DNA of 64,000 nt from Rothia similimucilaginosa. Lineage in GTDB: Bacteria > Actinomycetota > Actinomycetes > Actinomycetales > Micrococcaceae. The translations under genes and the position numbers were made by a program. The notes beneath the pieces were generated by a model, which saw only the letters and a program-made list of their open reading frames with translations, was not told the DNA's origin and made no database searches. The stretch is from the NCBI RefSeq assembly GCF_029850875.1, contig NZ_JAOVAM010000003.1, positions 1 to 64,000 on the forward strand, given 5' to 3'. The first letter of the stretch is position 1. The number at the start of each line of letters is the position of its first letter. Of the stretch, positions 17,138-27,251 are shown piece by piece.

Positions 17138-18721
17138 CTAACGGGTAATGGTCGAATCAACGTGGCCGTGCTCCACCTGACCGGCAATCACCGGAGGCGC
17201 CGGAGGCTCTTCAGCAGCACGAGACTTCTTCGACCAGGGCAAGAGAGAAACAACAATCGCGCCAACCAGCAGGAGTGCACTCATACCCCAACCGAAAATA
17301 GCCAGCATATCTGCCGGGTAACCCTCATAGGGGGTTGCCACAAGCTTAATGACGCTCTGAATCAGGGAGTAGCCCAGAATCAGCGGGGTCACGACAGCCA
17401 GCAGAATCATCCAAATCTTGCCAGCCTTGATGGAGGAGTAGCGGTTCAGGTGCTCAGCCAGAGCCGGCAGTGCACGCACCACGTATGCAACCACGATAAT
17501 GGCGCACAAGCCAGCTGCCAGAATACCGAAGAGGTTCACGAAGTTATCGAGAATATCAAGCACGTACAGACCGGTGGTGGTCGGCATCAGCAGTAGCGAA
17601 ATCAGAGCCATCGGAACAACCACCAGAATGGTAGATGCCAGGCGGGACGTCGCGAACTTGTCCTGAATACCGGCAATAATCACCTCAAGAATCGAGATGA
17701 GGGAGGTGAAACCAGCAAAGAGCAGGGAGCCGAAGAAAAGGATACCAATCAGCACGCCGCCGGGCGCCTGAGAAATAATGGTCGGGAACGCGATGAACGC
17801 CAGACCAATACCGCTGGTTGCAACCTCGCTCACCTGGGTGCCAGCAGCCTGAGCCATGAAACCCAGAGCAGCGAACACACCGATACCCGCAAGAAGCTCA
17901 AAACCGGAGTTTGCGAAACCAACCACAGCACCGGAACCGGTCAGGTCAGTCTTAGGCTTCAGGTAGGAGGAGTAGGTAATCATAATGCCGAAGCCGATAG
18001 ACAGGGAGTAGAAAATCTGTCCATAAGCTGCAACCCACACATCGGGGTTAGCCAGGGAGTCCCAGCTGGGAGTGAACAGAGCATTCAGACCATCAGCAGC
18101 ACCGGGCAGGGTCAGCGAGTAAATCACCAGACCAACAAACATGACCAGCAGCAGCGGGATAAAGATGATGTTGGCTGCACCCACACCCTTCTGAACGCCC
18201 AGAGCCATCACAGCAAGCAGGACGCCCCACACAAGAACCATGGGAATCAGGACGTTCATGTTGAAGTCCAGGGAGACACCGGGAGTGTCTGCAACCTTCA
18301 GGAACTCCCCCTGGAAGAACGCCTTCGGATTGTCGCCCCACTCATTGGTGAAGGAGAAAACCATGTAACGCAGCGACCACGCCACAATAGCGGCGTAGTA
18401 GATAGCGATGACGAAATTAATACCCATGTGCCACCAGCCGATGAACTCGGTCTTACGGTTCAGACGGCGGAAAGCTAGCGGGGACGACGCACGCGCACGG
18501 TGACCGATAGCGTAGTCAAAGAAAAGGAAAGTCAGACCGGCGGTCAGCAGGGCGACAATGTAGGGGATCATGAAGGCGCCGCCGCCATTATCAAATGCGA
18601 TGTAGGGGAAACGCCAAATATTGCCCAGACCAACAGCAGAACCGATGGCGGCAAAGATAAAGACGCGACGGCTAGAGAAGCCTTCGCGCTTCGTGGGCGC
18701 CTTAGGGGTAGATGCTCCCAT
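17138..18721 (-). CDS. metP: Neurotransmitter:sodium symporter family amino-acid importer
   Basis: A 527-residue Na+-coupled LeuT-fold transporter with about twelve helices. The first helix has the NSS signature AIGSAVGLGNIWRFPY, followed by NGGGAFM; TM6 has YSLSIGFGIMITYSSY. The cytoplasmic C-terminal tail ends VEHGHVDSTITR. The ORF extends 80 codons further, but ATG 18721 has GAGG upstream and TM1 follows at the usual distance. With metS it matches the MetPS importer of C. glutamicum (methionine, alanine); the substrate here is inferred from that context. Confidence 0.92.
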   Translation of the reverse strand: MGASTPKAPTKREGFSSRRVFIFAAIGSAVGLGNIWRFPYIAFDNGGGAFMIPYIVALLTAGLTFLFFDYAIGHRARASSPLAFRRLNRKTEFIGWWHMGINFVIAIYYAAIVAWSLRYMVFSFTNEWGDNPKAFFQGEFLKVADTPGVSLDFNMNVLIPMVLVWGVLLAVMALGVQKGVGAANIIFIPLLLVMFVGLVIYSLTLPGAADGLNALFTPSWDSLANPDVWVAAYGQIFYSLSIGFGIMITYSSYLKPKTDLTGSGAVVGFANSGFELLAGIGVFAALGFMAQAAGTQVSEVATSGIGLAFIAFPTIISQAPGGVLIGILFFGSLLFAGFTSLISILEVIIAGIQDKFATSRLASTILVVVPMALISLLLMPTTTGLYVLDILDNFVNLFGILAAGLCAIIVVAYVVRALPALAEHLNRYSSIKAGKIWMILLAVVTPLILGYSLIQSVIKLVATPYEGYPADMLAIFGWGMSALLLVGAIVVSLLPWSKKSRAAEEPPAPPVIAGQVEHGHVDSTITR

Positions 18722-19006
18722 AGTTGTAAACCTCGAATGTGTGGGGACGCGGATGGTTGGTGCGAGAATAACCCGTTGGAGTGGTTGGGTTCTACTCGCG
18801 TCCAGAAATAGTAAACGGCTCTCCAACACGGGTTGGGTGTGGGAGCCGTCAGGCTTCTGAGGGGTGGATGTGCACCTCGGACATTCCATAAGGTTTACCT
18901 TAAAGGCGGAGAGCTGGTCAAAAAGGCCCCAGTATGCGGAACTTCTTGGGGTAAAGCACATACCCCTAGCTATCCCATAAATCGGCGCGGACTAGCCAAA
19001 AGACAG

Positions 19007-19046
19007 AAAACCCCCGCCAAATCCAGGCAGATTTAGCGGGGGTTTT
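19007..19046. terminator. Bidirectional rho-independent terminator
   Basis: The stem AAAACCCCCGC/GCGGGGGTTTT has an inner AAATC/GATTT extension. It has U-tracts both ways and ends the prenyl synthase on the minus strand. Confidence 0.88.
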
Positions 19047-19100
19047 GAAGTGTGAGACGCCCGGAGTCGTTAGACTCGGGCACACGCTAAACGGCAGGTT

Positions 19101-20162
19101 TTAGCCTTCGCGGTGAACCACAGCGTGAGCAAAAGACTCCAGTGCAGCCTTTGCTGTAGACTCGGGCAGCGGAGCAATCGCGGCAATCGCGCGGTCCGCC
19201 CAGTCGTAGGCAATCTGCCATGCTTCCTGGGTGACCGGGTGGGCGGCGAGCGCCTCCACTGCAGTCTCCAAGGCCTCATCGGAGCTCAAATCGGCATCCA
19301 GCAGGGCGCGAACAGCAATAGCGGATTCTTTGTTGGCAGCTACCGCACGGTCCAGCAGGATGGTCGGCAGGGTGGGCACACCCTCGCGCAGGTCGGTGCC
19401 GCGGGTCTTACCGCTGGTCTTGCCGTCACTGACAATGTCAATCACATCGTCGGCCAGCTGGAAAGCCACGCCTACCAGCTCGCCGTACGCCTTGACCATA
19501 GAGATAACGTCTTCGGAAGCACCCGAAAGCAGGGAGCCGTACTCACCGGCTGCGGCAATCAGGGAGCCGGTCTTGCCCTCAATGACAGCAATGTAGTGGT
19601 CGAGTAGGTCCTGACCCTCGCGCGGACCGGTGGTTTCGAAGAGCTGGCCGAGCACCAGACGCTCAAAAGTCTGGGACTGAATCTTCATGGGGCGGGTGCC
19701 CAGCTCGGACACCAGTAGGGATGCACGGGAGAAGATCAGATCGCCGGTCAGAATCGCGACGGAGTTGCCCCAAATCATCTGGGCGCTGTCCACGCCGCGG
19801 CGCTTGGGCGCATCATCCATCACGTCATCGTGGTAGAGGGTTGCCAGGTGGGTCAGCTCAACGACCACAGCAGCTTCTATGACGTCATCGTTGATTTCGC
19901 CGTCGACCGCTGCGCAGAGCAGTGCCAGCAGTGGGCGCACGCGCTTGCCGCCCGCCGAGAGCAGGTGACGGGATGCGACGTCTGCCAGATGGTCAGTCTG
20001 TTCAATGGCTTCTGCCAGGCGCTCCTCAATACGTGCGAGAGAGGAGAGAATTTGCGGACCCAGCTTGGGGTCTGCGGCGATGAGTTCGAAGCCTGCGGGA
20101 AGCTTCAGGTCGAGATCTCCCAGCAGGTCGGTTGCGGCAATGGGTTGCTCTGCGTTGCTCAC
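19101..20162 (-). CDS. Long-chain polyprenyl diphosphate synthase
   Basis: A 353-residue trans-prenyltransferase that condenses isopentenyl diphosphate to make the menaquinone side chain. The first Asp-rich motif is LYHDDVMDDAPKRRG, and the second is FQLADDVIDI. The GGKRVRPLL substrate-binding site is present near residue 72, and no bulky residues just before the first motif block long chains. It lies 54 bp after menG on the same strand, which supports the menaquinone role. The exact chain length (C40-C50) cannot be read. Confidence 0.93.
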   Translation of the reverse strand: MSNAEQPIAATDLLGDLDLKLPAGFELIAADPKLGPQILSSLARIEERLAEAIEQTDHLADVASRHLLSAGGKRVRPLLALLCAAVDGEINDDVIEAAVVVELTHLATLYHDDVMDDAPKRRGVDSAQMIWGNSVAILTGDLIFSRASLLVSELGTRPMKIQSQTFERLVLGQLFETTGPREGQDLLDHYIAVIEGKTGSLIAAAGEYGSLLSGASEDVISMVKAYGELVGVAFQLADDVIDIVSDGKTSGKTRGTDLREGVPTLPTILLDRAVAANKESAIAVRALLDADLSSDEALETAVEALAAHPVTQEAWQIAYDWADRAIAAIAPLPESTAKAALESFAHAVVHREG

Positions 20163-20216
20163 GGTGTCTTCTATCTTCTTGGTGTTGGTATCTTCGGTAG
20201 AGTGTGAAGGCGGTGT

Positions 20217-20948
20217 CTATGCGTTATGGGCTCCAGGCTTGAAACCGCGGTGAATGGCGACGATGCCGCCGGTAAGGTTGCGGTACTGCACGGAGGTGAA
20301 GCCCGATTCCTTGAACTTCTGCGCCAGTTCCTGCTGGTTGGGCCATGTGATGATGGACTCGGCGAGGTATTCGTAGGATTCGGGGTTGGAGGAGATTGCG
20401 CGGGCGATCGGCGGGATTGCCTTCATAATGTAGTTCTTGTAGACCGCGCCGAAGGGGGCGAAGGTTGGGGTGGAGAACTCGAGGATAACGATGCGGCCGC
20501 CGGGCTTGAGCACGCGGTAGATTTCGCTCAGTGCTTTGGGGTAGTCAGCGACATTGCGCAGGCCGTAGGACATCGTGACTGCGTCGAAGGTTTCATCTTC
20601 GAAGGGCAGGGCGGTGACGTCTGCCTGCACGAAGGTCATGTCGGGACGACGGCGGCGGCCCACGTCGAGCATGCCTTCGGAGAGGTCTGCTGCGATGACA
20701 TCCACGCCGGCGTCGGCGAAGGGTTCGGAGGAGACGCCGGTACCTGCGGCTACGTCCAGTACTTTCTGGCCGGGGCGCGCGTCGACGGCGGCGACGGCCT
20801 GTTTGCGCCAGTAGATGTGCTGACCAAGCGAGAGGATGCCGTTCATGAGGTCGTAGCGTTCAGCGACGGTATCAAACATGGCGGCGATATCGCTGGTTTT
20901 CTTGTCTAGGGTTGCGCGGGTTGCGCGGGTGTTCTTCTCTGCGTTCAC
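20217..20948 (-). CDS. menG: Demethylmenaquinone methyltransferase
   Basis: A 243-residue SAM-dependent C-methyltransferase for the last step of menaquinone synthesis. It shows the UbiE/MenG signatures: FDTVAERYDLMNGILSLGQHIYWRK at the start, the SAM loop VLDVAAGTGVSS, MSYGLRNVADY, and GGRIVILEFSTPT. The start is ATG 20948. It is first in a likely two-gene unit with the prenyl diphosphate synthase downstream. Rothia-type organisms use menaquinone only, so MenG rather than UbiE is the right name. Confidence 0.95.
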   Translation of the reverse strand: MNAEKNTRATRATLDKKTSDIAAMFDTVAERYDLMNGILSLGQHIYWRKQAVAAVDARPGQKVLDVAAGTGVSSEPFADAGVDVIAADLSEGMLDVGRRRRPDMTFVQADVTALPFEDETFDAVTMSYGLRNVADYPKALSEIYRVLKPGGRIVILEFSTPTFAPFGAVYKNYIMKAIPPIARAISSNPESYEYLAESIITWPNQQELAQKFKESGFTSVQYRNLTGGIVAIHRGFKPGAHNA

Positions 20949-21201
20949 GCTCTCAATTGTGGCATGGAGGTTACTAGATTCAATAGTTGGGTAACCCGTA
21001 GTAGTGTCGCACGGTGCGTTAAGGTGCGTTCTGAAGTTATTTTTAAGTCGCCAATTCGGGGTTTTATTCAGTTTTTTCGATGGGATTTATGCACATTCAG
21101 CAAAATTTATGAATATTTATGTATATTCTTGCATTTTTTAACATAGGGGCGCACAATGGAGCCTAGAGTTCATAGAACACACCTCACACAGGAGCATCCC
21201 A

Positions 21202-22032
21202 ATGAACACCGCAATCTTCAAAATGGTATCCCTCAAACCCCTCGCACTGCTGGCAGTGCTCCCCCTGGCACTGACCGGCTGCGTCTCCACCGCCAATGAG
21301 AACACCGACCCTAACGGCGAGGTCAGCCTCGTAAAGTCCGGCACCCTCAGCGTCTGCACCAACACCCCCTACAAGCCCTTCGAATACGAAGAAAACGGTA
21401 GCATCGTCGGTCTGGATGCAGACATCGCCAACGCTATCGCCTCCGACCTGGGTGTGAAGGCTCAGCTGACCTCCATCAGCTTCGAGGGTCTGGACTCCGG
21501 TACCGGCCTTGTCACCGGTCAGTGCGATATCGCTCTGGCGGGTATCGGAGTAACCGATGAACGTAAGAGCAAGATGGAATTCACCACCGTCTACTTTGAC
21601 GACAACCTGGCAATCCTGGTCCCCAAGGGTTCCTCCATCACCTCCGCAGCAGACCTAAAGGGTGTCAGCGTTGGTGCACAGCAGGCAACCAGCGGCGAAT
21701 CCTACGCCAAGGAAAACGGTGCAGAGGTCATCCAGTACGAAGACACCTCCCTCATGTTCTCCGCTCTGAAGACCGGTCAGGTCAAGGCAGTCGCAGCGAA
21801 CCTCTCCGTGGTTTCCGAGGCACTGACCAACAACCCGGACTCCTTCAAGATCGCCTACCAGGATTCCGATAACACCGAGCAGATTGCCGCAGCAGTTTCC
21901 TCCAACAACAAAGCCCTGCTGACCAAGGCAAACGCCACCATTACCAAGCTCAAGGAAAACGGCGAGCTCGACAAGATGAAGGCCAAGTGGGTTGGTGTCA
22001 CCTCCACGAGCGCCTCTTCCTCCGCTTCCTAA
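21202..22032 (+). CDS. Amino-acid ABC transporter substrate-binding lipoprotein
   Basis: A 276-residue extracellular binding protein of the polar amino-acid type. The signal peptide ends in the lipobox L-T-G-C with lipidated Cys27. The mature part opens with the family pattern SGTLSVCTNTPYKPFEYEEN, then LDADIANAIAS, and later LAGIGVTDERKSKMEF. It is first of three genes with a permease and an ATPase. The 250 bp upstream is strikingly AT-rich (20990-21140), which suggests a regulated promoter. The substrate (Gln/Glu, Arg or Cys class) cannot be decided. Confidence 0.92.
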   Translation: MNTAIFKMVSLKPLALLAVLPLALTGCVSTANENTDPNGEVSLVKSGTLSVCTNTPYKPFEYEENGSIVGLDADIANAIASDLGVKAQLTSISFEGLDSGTGLVTGQCDIALAGIGVTDERKSKMEFTTVYFDDNLAILVPKGSSITSAADLKGVSVGAQQATSGESYAKENGAEVIQYEDTSLMFSALKTGQVKAVAANLSVVSEALTNNPDSFKIAYQDSDNTEQIAAAVSSNNKALLTKANATITKLKENGELDKMKAKWVGVTSTSASSSAS

Positions 22033-22164
22033 GCGTCTAGCCGGTTAGCTTCTCCCCCAATTCAGGAGTACCCTTACTACTTTTGGGTTGGGGGATTCTC
22101 CGGCCTTTACCCTTGTGAGCGTATAAAACGCTCTTGACCGAATAGCACACGGATAAGAAAGCGC

Positions 22165-22968
22165 ATGTCCTCTAAACTCTCACCCCGCCAGAAGCAGAAG
22201 CTCTTCAGCTACGCACAGTACGCCCTTCTGTCAGTTATCGCCCTGACGGCCATTCTGCTGGCTGACTGGAAGACCCTCAGCCAGCAGGTATTCAACCTTG
22301 ATGTTGCGGCTCAGCAGTTCCCCGACGTCATCACCGTGGCATTGAAGAACACCCTGCTGTACACCACCTTGGGCTTTATCGTGGGCCTCTCCGGCGGTCT
22401 GCTGCTGGCGCTCATGCGTATTTCTTCCATCGCCCCCTACCGTTGGATTGCGACCCTGTACGTGGAGCTTTTCCGCGGTATCCCGGCGCTGCTGGTCTTC
22501 TTCGCCTTCGGTTACGGTATTCCCCTGGCGTTCAAGATCCGCTTCGTGGATAACCTGATTCCGGTGACCCTGTCCCTGGGTATGGTTTCGGCAGCTTACA
22601 TTAGTGAGGTTCTGCGTGCGGGTCTGCAGGCGATTCCGAAGGGCCAGATGGAGGCGGCACGTTCCCTGGGTATGTCCCACACTCGTGCAATGATTTCGAT
22701 CATTATTCCGCAGGCGTTCCGCGTGGTTCTGCCCCCGCTGACCAACGAGGTTATCCTGCTAACCAAGGACTCCTCCCTCGTGTACCTGCTGGGCGTGACG
22801 GTTTCTCAGTACGAGCTGGCAAAGTTCGGCCGTGAGGGCCTGACCGCCGCTAACGCGGGTCTGACTCCCCTGGTGGTTGCGGGTCTGTGCTACCTGATTA
22901 TCACTGTTCCGCTGGGCCAGCTCTCCGCATATTTTGAGCGCCGCACCCAGCTTGCGGGCCGCAAGTAA
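22165..22968 (+). CDS. Amino-acid ABC transporter permease
   Basis: A 267-residue HisM/GlnP-type permease with five or six helices. Visible are TVALKNTLLYTTLGFIVG at the start of the core, ELFRGIPALLVFFAF, and the EAA loop EAARSLGMSHTRAMISIIIPQAFRVVLPP, which docks on the ATPase. A hydrophobic N-terminal segment (AQYALLSVIALTAILLA) precedes the core. It lies 132 bp after the binding-protein gene and 33 bp before the ATPase gene. Confidence 0.93.
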   Translation: MSSKLSPRQKQKLFSYAQYALLSVIALTAILLADWKTLSQQVFNLDVAAQQFPDVITVALKNTLLYTTLGFIVGLSGGLLLALMRISSIAPYRWIATLYVELFRGIPALLVFFAFGYGIPLAFKIRFVDNLIPVTLSLGMVSAAYISEVLRAGLQAIPKGQMEAARSLGMSHTRAMISIIIPQAFRVVLPPLTNEVILLTKDSSLVYLLGVTVSQYELAKFGREGLTAANAGLTPLVVAGLCYLIITVPLGQLSAYFERRTQLAGRK

Positions 22969-23001
22969 GCGCAACGACAGATACGGATTACGGAAGATAC
23001 T

Positions 23002-23781
23002 ATGACTGCTTCAACTTCATCCATGGCCGCCTCCTCGGTGCGCATCTCCAACCTGCACAAGTCCTACGGCAAGGTTCAGGTTCTTAAGGGCATTGACATG
23101 CAGATCGAGCCGGGCGAGGTCGTGTGCCTTATCGGCCCTTCGGGTTCCGGTAAGTCCACCCTGCTGCGTTGCGTGAACCTGCTGGAGGAGCCGAACGACG
23201 GCACCATCATGGTGGGCGATACCGAGGTCACCGACCCGGACGTAGACATTAACCGCGTGCGTACCCACATGGGTATGGTGTTCCAGCAGTTCAACCTGTT
23301 CGGTCACCTGAACATTCTTGATAACTGCACGATCGCTCAGATTAAGGTTCTGGGCCGTTCCACGGCGGAGGCGGAGGCGGTTGCCCTCGAGCAGCTCGCC
23401 AAGGTGGGTCTGGAAGGCAAGGAAGACCGTTTCCCGGCTCAGCTGTCCGGTGGTCAGCAGCAGCGTGTGGCTATTGCACGCGCGCTGTCCATGAACCCGG
23501 ACCTAATGCTCTTTGACGAGCCGACCAGTGCGCTCGACCCGGAGATGGTCGGCGAGGTTCTGAGTATTATGCGCAACCTTGCTAACGAGGGCATGACCAT
23601 GATCGTGGTGACTCACGAGATGGCATTCGCCCGCGAGGTCGCCGATAAGGTCGTCTTCATGGCCGACGGCGTGGTCGTGGAGGAGGGCCCCGCCGATCAG
23701 GTGATTGGCAACCCCCAGCACGAACGTACTCAGGCTTTCTTGGCGCGCGTGCTCGATCCGACCCACACCGTAGTAGACTAG
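23002..23781 (+). CDS. Amino-acid ABC transporter ATP-binding protein
   Basis: A 259-residue GlnQ-type ATPase. The Walker A is GPSGSGKST, the Q loop is [13 protein letters not shown], the signature is [15 protein letters not shown], and the Walker B is [14 protein letters not shown], followed by the H loop VVTHEM. It is last in the three-gene transporter operon, ending in a strong terminator. An in-frame ATG 7 codons downstream is a possible alternative start. Confidence 0.95.
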   Translation: MTASTSSMAASSVRISNLHKSYGKVQVLKGIDMQIEPGEVVCLIGPSGSGKSTLLRCVNLLEEPNDGTIMVGDTEVTDPDVDINRVRTHMGMVFQQFNLFGHLNILDNCTIAQIKVLGRSTAEAEAVALEQLAKVGLEGKEDRFPAQLSGGQQQRVAIARALSMNPDLMLFDEPTSALDPEMVGEVLSIMRNLANEGMTMIVVTHEMAFAREVADKVVFMADGVVVEEGPADQVIGNPQHERTQAFLARVLDPTHTVVD

Positions 23782-23801
23782 TACTAGCTCTTGAAAAACA
23801 T

Positions 23802-23855
23802 AGCGGGCGGTGCTGTACGAAACATTCTGTTTCGCGCAGCACCGCCCGCTTTTTA
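23802..23855 (+). terminator. Rho-independent terminator of the ABC transporter operon
   Basis: The 14-bp stem AGCGGGCGGTGCTG and its complement are followed by five T residues. Confidence 0.92.
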
Positions 23856-23882
23856 ATGCTCTAGTTCGCGGCTATTTCGGTT

Positions 23883-24716
23883 CTAGAAGATACGGCGCGC
23901 CACCTTGTCAAAGAGACGGTCCGGCAGCACGGTATGCAGGAACACGGAGGGCTTAGCACCGAAACCCACCAGGTAGCGGGTCTTGGGTCGGCGCGCCTCC
24001 AGGGCTCGCAGAATAGTCCTAGAGATCACTTTGGGCTCTGAGAGGTTGGAGGACGGCGAGTAGAGCCTACGCATATTTGCAGCAACACGCTGCGCCTGCT
24101 CAGCGTAGACACCGTTTCGGGAAGATTCCTCCAGGTGGTCTGCCGCGATGAGGCCCCAAGGGGTCTTAATACCGCCGGGCTCGATAATGACCACGTCAAT
24201 ACCGAACTCTTCAACTTCCATGCGCAATGCATCGCTGAACGCTTCGAGGGCGTACTTGGTGGCGTGGTACCAGGCTCCGAGGGGCATGGTAATACGCCCC
24301 GCCATCGAGGAGAGGTTCAGGATGCGCCCGCGACCCCGTGCGCGCATATGCGGCAACACCAGCTGGGTGAGGCGCGCCAGGCCGAAGAGATTCACCTCGA
24401 ACTGGCGACGTGCCTCGTTGATGGGGACGTCTTCAATAGCGCCGTAAAATCCGTAGCCCGCGTTGTTGATGAGCACGTCAATGCGGCCTTCTGCGTCAAT
24501 GATCTGCTGTACGGCGGCTTCCATGGATGCCTCATCGGTAACGTCCAGGCTCAGCGCTTTCACACCCTCGGAGGCGAGCTCTTCAATCTTCTCAACGCGG
24601 CGGGCGGCACCGTATACGGTGTAGCCGTAGCGCACCAGTAGCGGCGCCACGTCGTATCCAATACCGGAGCTGGCGCCGGTGAGAAGAACGACGGGGCGTT
24701 GTACTGATTTGGGCAT
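23883..24716 (-). CDS. Short-chain dehydrogenase/reductase
   Basis: A 277-residue NAD(P)-dependent oxidoreductase of the classical SDR type. It has the cofactor loop TGASSGIG, the NNAG motif in VLINNAGYGFYGA, catalytic Ser in LNLSSMAG, and YxxxK in AWYHATKYALE, followed by PGGIKTPWG. The ORF can extend to 24863, but ATG 24716 has AAAGGAT at good spacing and begins right before the first strand. The ADR-like AARR after strand 2 suggests NADP(H). Substrate unknown. Confidence 0.9.
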   Translation of the reverse strand: MPKSVQRPVVLLTGASSGIGYDVAPLLVRYGYTVYGAARRVEKIEELASEGVKALSLDVTDEASMEAAVQQIIDAEGRIDVLINNAGYGFYGAIEDVPINEARRQFEVNLFGLARLTQLVLPHMRARGRGRILNLSSMAGRITMPLGAWYHATKYALEAFSDALRMEVEEFGIDVVIIEPGGIKTPWGLIAADHLEESSRNGVYAEQAQRVAANMRRLYSPSSNLSEPKVISRTILRALEARRPKTRYLVGFGAKPSVFLHTVLPDRLFDKVARRIF

Positions 24717-24938
24717 TGCGTATCCTTTCGGGTTGTCCTCTGCAGTATTAGCGGGAGTGTACTTCTCAGGGTACGCTACACGCGGTGTATAAGCATGCAG
24801 AGAGCTCGGGGTGTAGCGTGAGGGTATTCTCACCGGCATACGTAAGGGCATGAAGGCATACAAAAAGCTCGCCGCGGCATCCTGTGCAGATGCGGCGGCG
24901 AGCTAATGTTTTGGGATCAGGGGTTTAGAGACCGGGGT

Positions 24939-25316
24939 TTAGACCTCTTCGACGTCAATATTGACCTTGGGTTCGGGGTGCGATTCGCCGGTCAGCATAG
25001 TCACCAGCAGGGTGGAGTCCTGCACGGCGCGCAGGGAGTGCAGCAGCTTGGCAGTCACGTGGATGGGCTTGCCGGGCACCAGGGTAATATCGCGGTCCTT
25101 CACGTGGAAGAGGACCTCGCCCTTGAGCACCTGCACGAAGATGGGGTGTACGCTATGGTGCTCGTGCCAGGACTGGCCTGCAGCCAGTTCCATGAGGGTC
25201 AGGTTACCGCCGTCGGCATCAACGATCTTGCGTGCCTGGGGTTTATCGTCAAAGGGGGTCAGCGCTTCGGTGAGCTGGGGAAATACGAGGACGCGGCCTT
25301 CAAGGGTACCTGCCAT
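24939..25316 (-). CDS. Small cupin-domain protein
   Basis: A 125-residue single-domain cupin. Cupin motif 1 is visible as WHEHHSVHPIFVQVLKGEVLF, with the His-x-His-His metal ligands and the downstream Gly-Glu. Motif 2 reads PGKPIHVTAKLLHSLRA with the last His. ATG 25316 has AGAAAGG upstream; longer starts lack an RBS. It is alone on the minus strand between the SDR and PAP2 genes. Such cupins are metal-binding sensors or small enzymes; none can be named here. Confidence 0.85.
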   Translation of the reverse strand: MAGTLEGRVLVFPQLTEALTPFDDKPQARKIVDADGGNLTLMELAAGQSWHEHHSVHPIFVQVLKGEVLFHVKDRDITLVPGKPIHVTAKLLHSLRAVQDSTLLVTMLTGESHPEPKVNIDVEEV

Positions 25317-25484
25317 GGTACGCACCTTTCTCTTCAGGGGTGAGCGAAAGGGGGAACACAATCCCCTCCCTATATTTGGTATAGAAAATACTAAATTATT
25401 TATTATTGTATTCCCCTGCTAGCAACGAAACAATGCCTCAGCTCACATCAAACTAAAACACCCGCGCAGGAAGGGGAACAATAT

Positions 25485-27110
25485 TTACTGGTAACTCCAC
25501 ACCTTAGAATAGGCGGAGCGATTACTATTACGCGGACGCAACAGGCTCACCAACATCGCCGTCGTACCAAAGCTCACCGCAGTAATCATGCAGGTTGCCG
25601 CGGTAAATGCACCACCGGGAATCGGCGCAAAAATCGCAATCAGATACAGGATGACCGCGCAGAACGACAGGAACAGCGTTGCAATCGTCATCAACGGCAC
25701 CAGCACCAAACCACCACGCGCCGGAACCGCAAAATCTGCTGGACGCACATAACGCAGCACACCCATACCCACAACCGTCCAGATGGCGGTAACCAGAATA
25801 GCGGTCACAACATCCGCCGGGCGATGCCACCCGTTAATAATGGTGGAGGCACCCGTCAGACAGGTCGCCAACGCGGCACACAGCGCTACCGTAGGCCGCA
25901 AAAAACGAGGTGCCGCCAAGAACAGAGCCGCACCCGCTGCTGCCGCGAAGGTCGTGTGGCCGCTGGGTGCCGAGTTGATCAGTGCCTCCTGAACGCCCAG
26001 ATCAGGTTTCACAATCAGATAGTGCTTGAGCAGATACGTACTCGTCACCGCGGCAACCCCGACCAACACACCAATCAGCAAGGGCAGGAACCGATGCTTC
26101 CAAATCAGCACCGCGACCAGACCCAAGACGGCAATCATGCCGACAACCGCGGGGAGAGAATCCAGCGCGGTCAGGGTCGGACCGCTGTAGCTCTTGAACT
26201 GGTTTGCATACTCGGTGTACGCCTGCTCATCAACCTGCTGGCCGGTCGTCGTGTAAATGAAGAACGCGAACACACCGTAGAGCAACAGCCCCAAGAACAG
26301 CAACGCCATCACGTGACGCATCAGAATACCGCTACTCGGAAGATGGTGCCCTTGCTCTTCGCCGGGACGATCCACCGGGCGGCCCGAAGCATCCACGGGG
26401 ACCTGACCGGTCTGAACATACGCACCGTTCGGGTAGGCAGCTGCAGGATACGCCTCGGGCGGATAAGCCACCGGCTGCGGAGGCGCCTGCGGGGGCATCT
26501 GCGGAGGAACAGGCTGCTGCGCGCCCATCTGAGGCACACCCATCTGGCGCGCACCCATTGGGGAGGCGCCCGTCTGATTGTTTAGCGGAAAACCGCTCAC
26601 CGGAGGCTTCGGTGGATTGAGACGGCGAGTAGCCTGCATCGGCTCATCCGCACTGTAGTTGCCCTGAGAATCACGTTCCTGTAGCGAGGGAATCGTCTCA
26701 GGAATCTTGATGGGGGCGCGGTAGGCACGCGGCAGAGGACGGGTTGCACCTATAACCTCTGAAAGTTCGGGGTGCAAAGAAATAACTTCGGTATTCGCGG
26801 ATTCAGCGTTCGCGGAACCCTCATTTGTGGGACCTACAGACGCAGCTTCGTGAGCCAGCGATAAACCGTAATCCTTCAGAACTTTCGTACGGTCATCACT
26901 GTGCCTTGCAGCAGGGGTGGCCGTTTCGTGGGCTCTAAGCACCTGGGTAGGGTCCTGATAGTCAGAGAGCACTGCAGCCGCATCAGAGCTAAAAGCCGTG
27001 GTAGGCGCGTTATCAGAAGGGTGAAGAGCGCGAGTAGCATCCAGGTTCTCCGAATCACCCCAACCGGGATTCCCCGCACCTGTTGCTTGCTCTTTTGATG
27101 TCTTCTTCAT
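25485..27110 (-). CDS. PAP2-family membrane phosphatase with long disordered N-terminus
   Basis: A 541-residue protein. The first 280 residues are low-complexity, with Pro/Gln/Met repeats (MGVPQMGAQQ, PPQMPPQAPPQP). The C-terminal half has about six helices with the PAP2 core: motif C2 is SAPSGHTTFAAA and motif C3 is STIINGWHRPADV. In C3 the usual Arg after Ser is a Thr, and motif C1 is shortened to KHYLIVKP. Catalytic His residues remain, so activity is possible but altered phosphate binding is likely. ATG 27110 has GGAGAGG close by. Confidence 0.85.
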   Translation of the reverse strand: MKKTSKEQATGAGNPGWGDSENLDATRALHPSDNAPTTAFSSDAAAVLSDYQDPTQVLRAHETATPAARHSDDRTKVLKDYGLSLAHEAASVGPTNEGSANAESANTEVISLHPELSEVIGATRPLPRAYRAPIKIPETIPSLQERDSQGNYSADEPMQATRRLNPPKPPVSGFPLNNQTGASPMGARQMGVPQMGAQQPVPPQMPPQAPPQPVAYPPEAYPAAAYPNGAYVQTGQVPVDASGRPVDRPGEEQGHHLPSSGILMRHVMALLFLGLLLYGVFAFFIYTTTGQQVDEQAYTEYANQFKSYSGPTLTALDSLPAVVGMIAVLGLVAVLIWKHRFLPLLIGVLVGVAAVTSTYLLKHYLIVKPDLGVQEALINSAPSGHTTFAAAAGAALFLAAPRFLRPTVALCAALATCLTGASTIINGWHRPADVVTAILVTAIWTVVGMGVLRYVRPADFAVPARGGLVLVPLMTIATLFLSFCAVILYLIAIFAPIPGGAFTAATCMITAVSFGTTAMLVSLLRPRNSNRSAYSKVWSYQ

Positions 27111-27251
27111 AACCTCTCCGTACCTTCTGGCCCTCATATCTATTAGCGGTATTCACCCTGCCGGTACCCACTGTTTGGGCGGTAGCCCCCAAGCCACCGA
27201 TTTCATGTACCACAGCGCCTGTTCTTTCGGGCGAATAACTACCTACTATTC

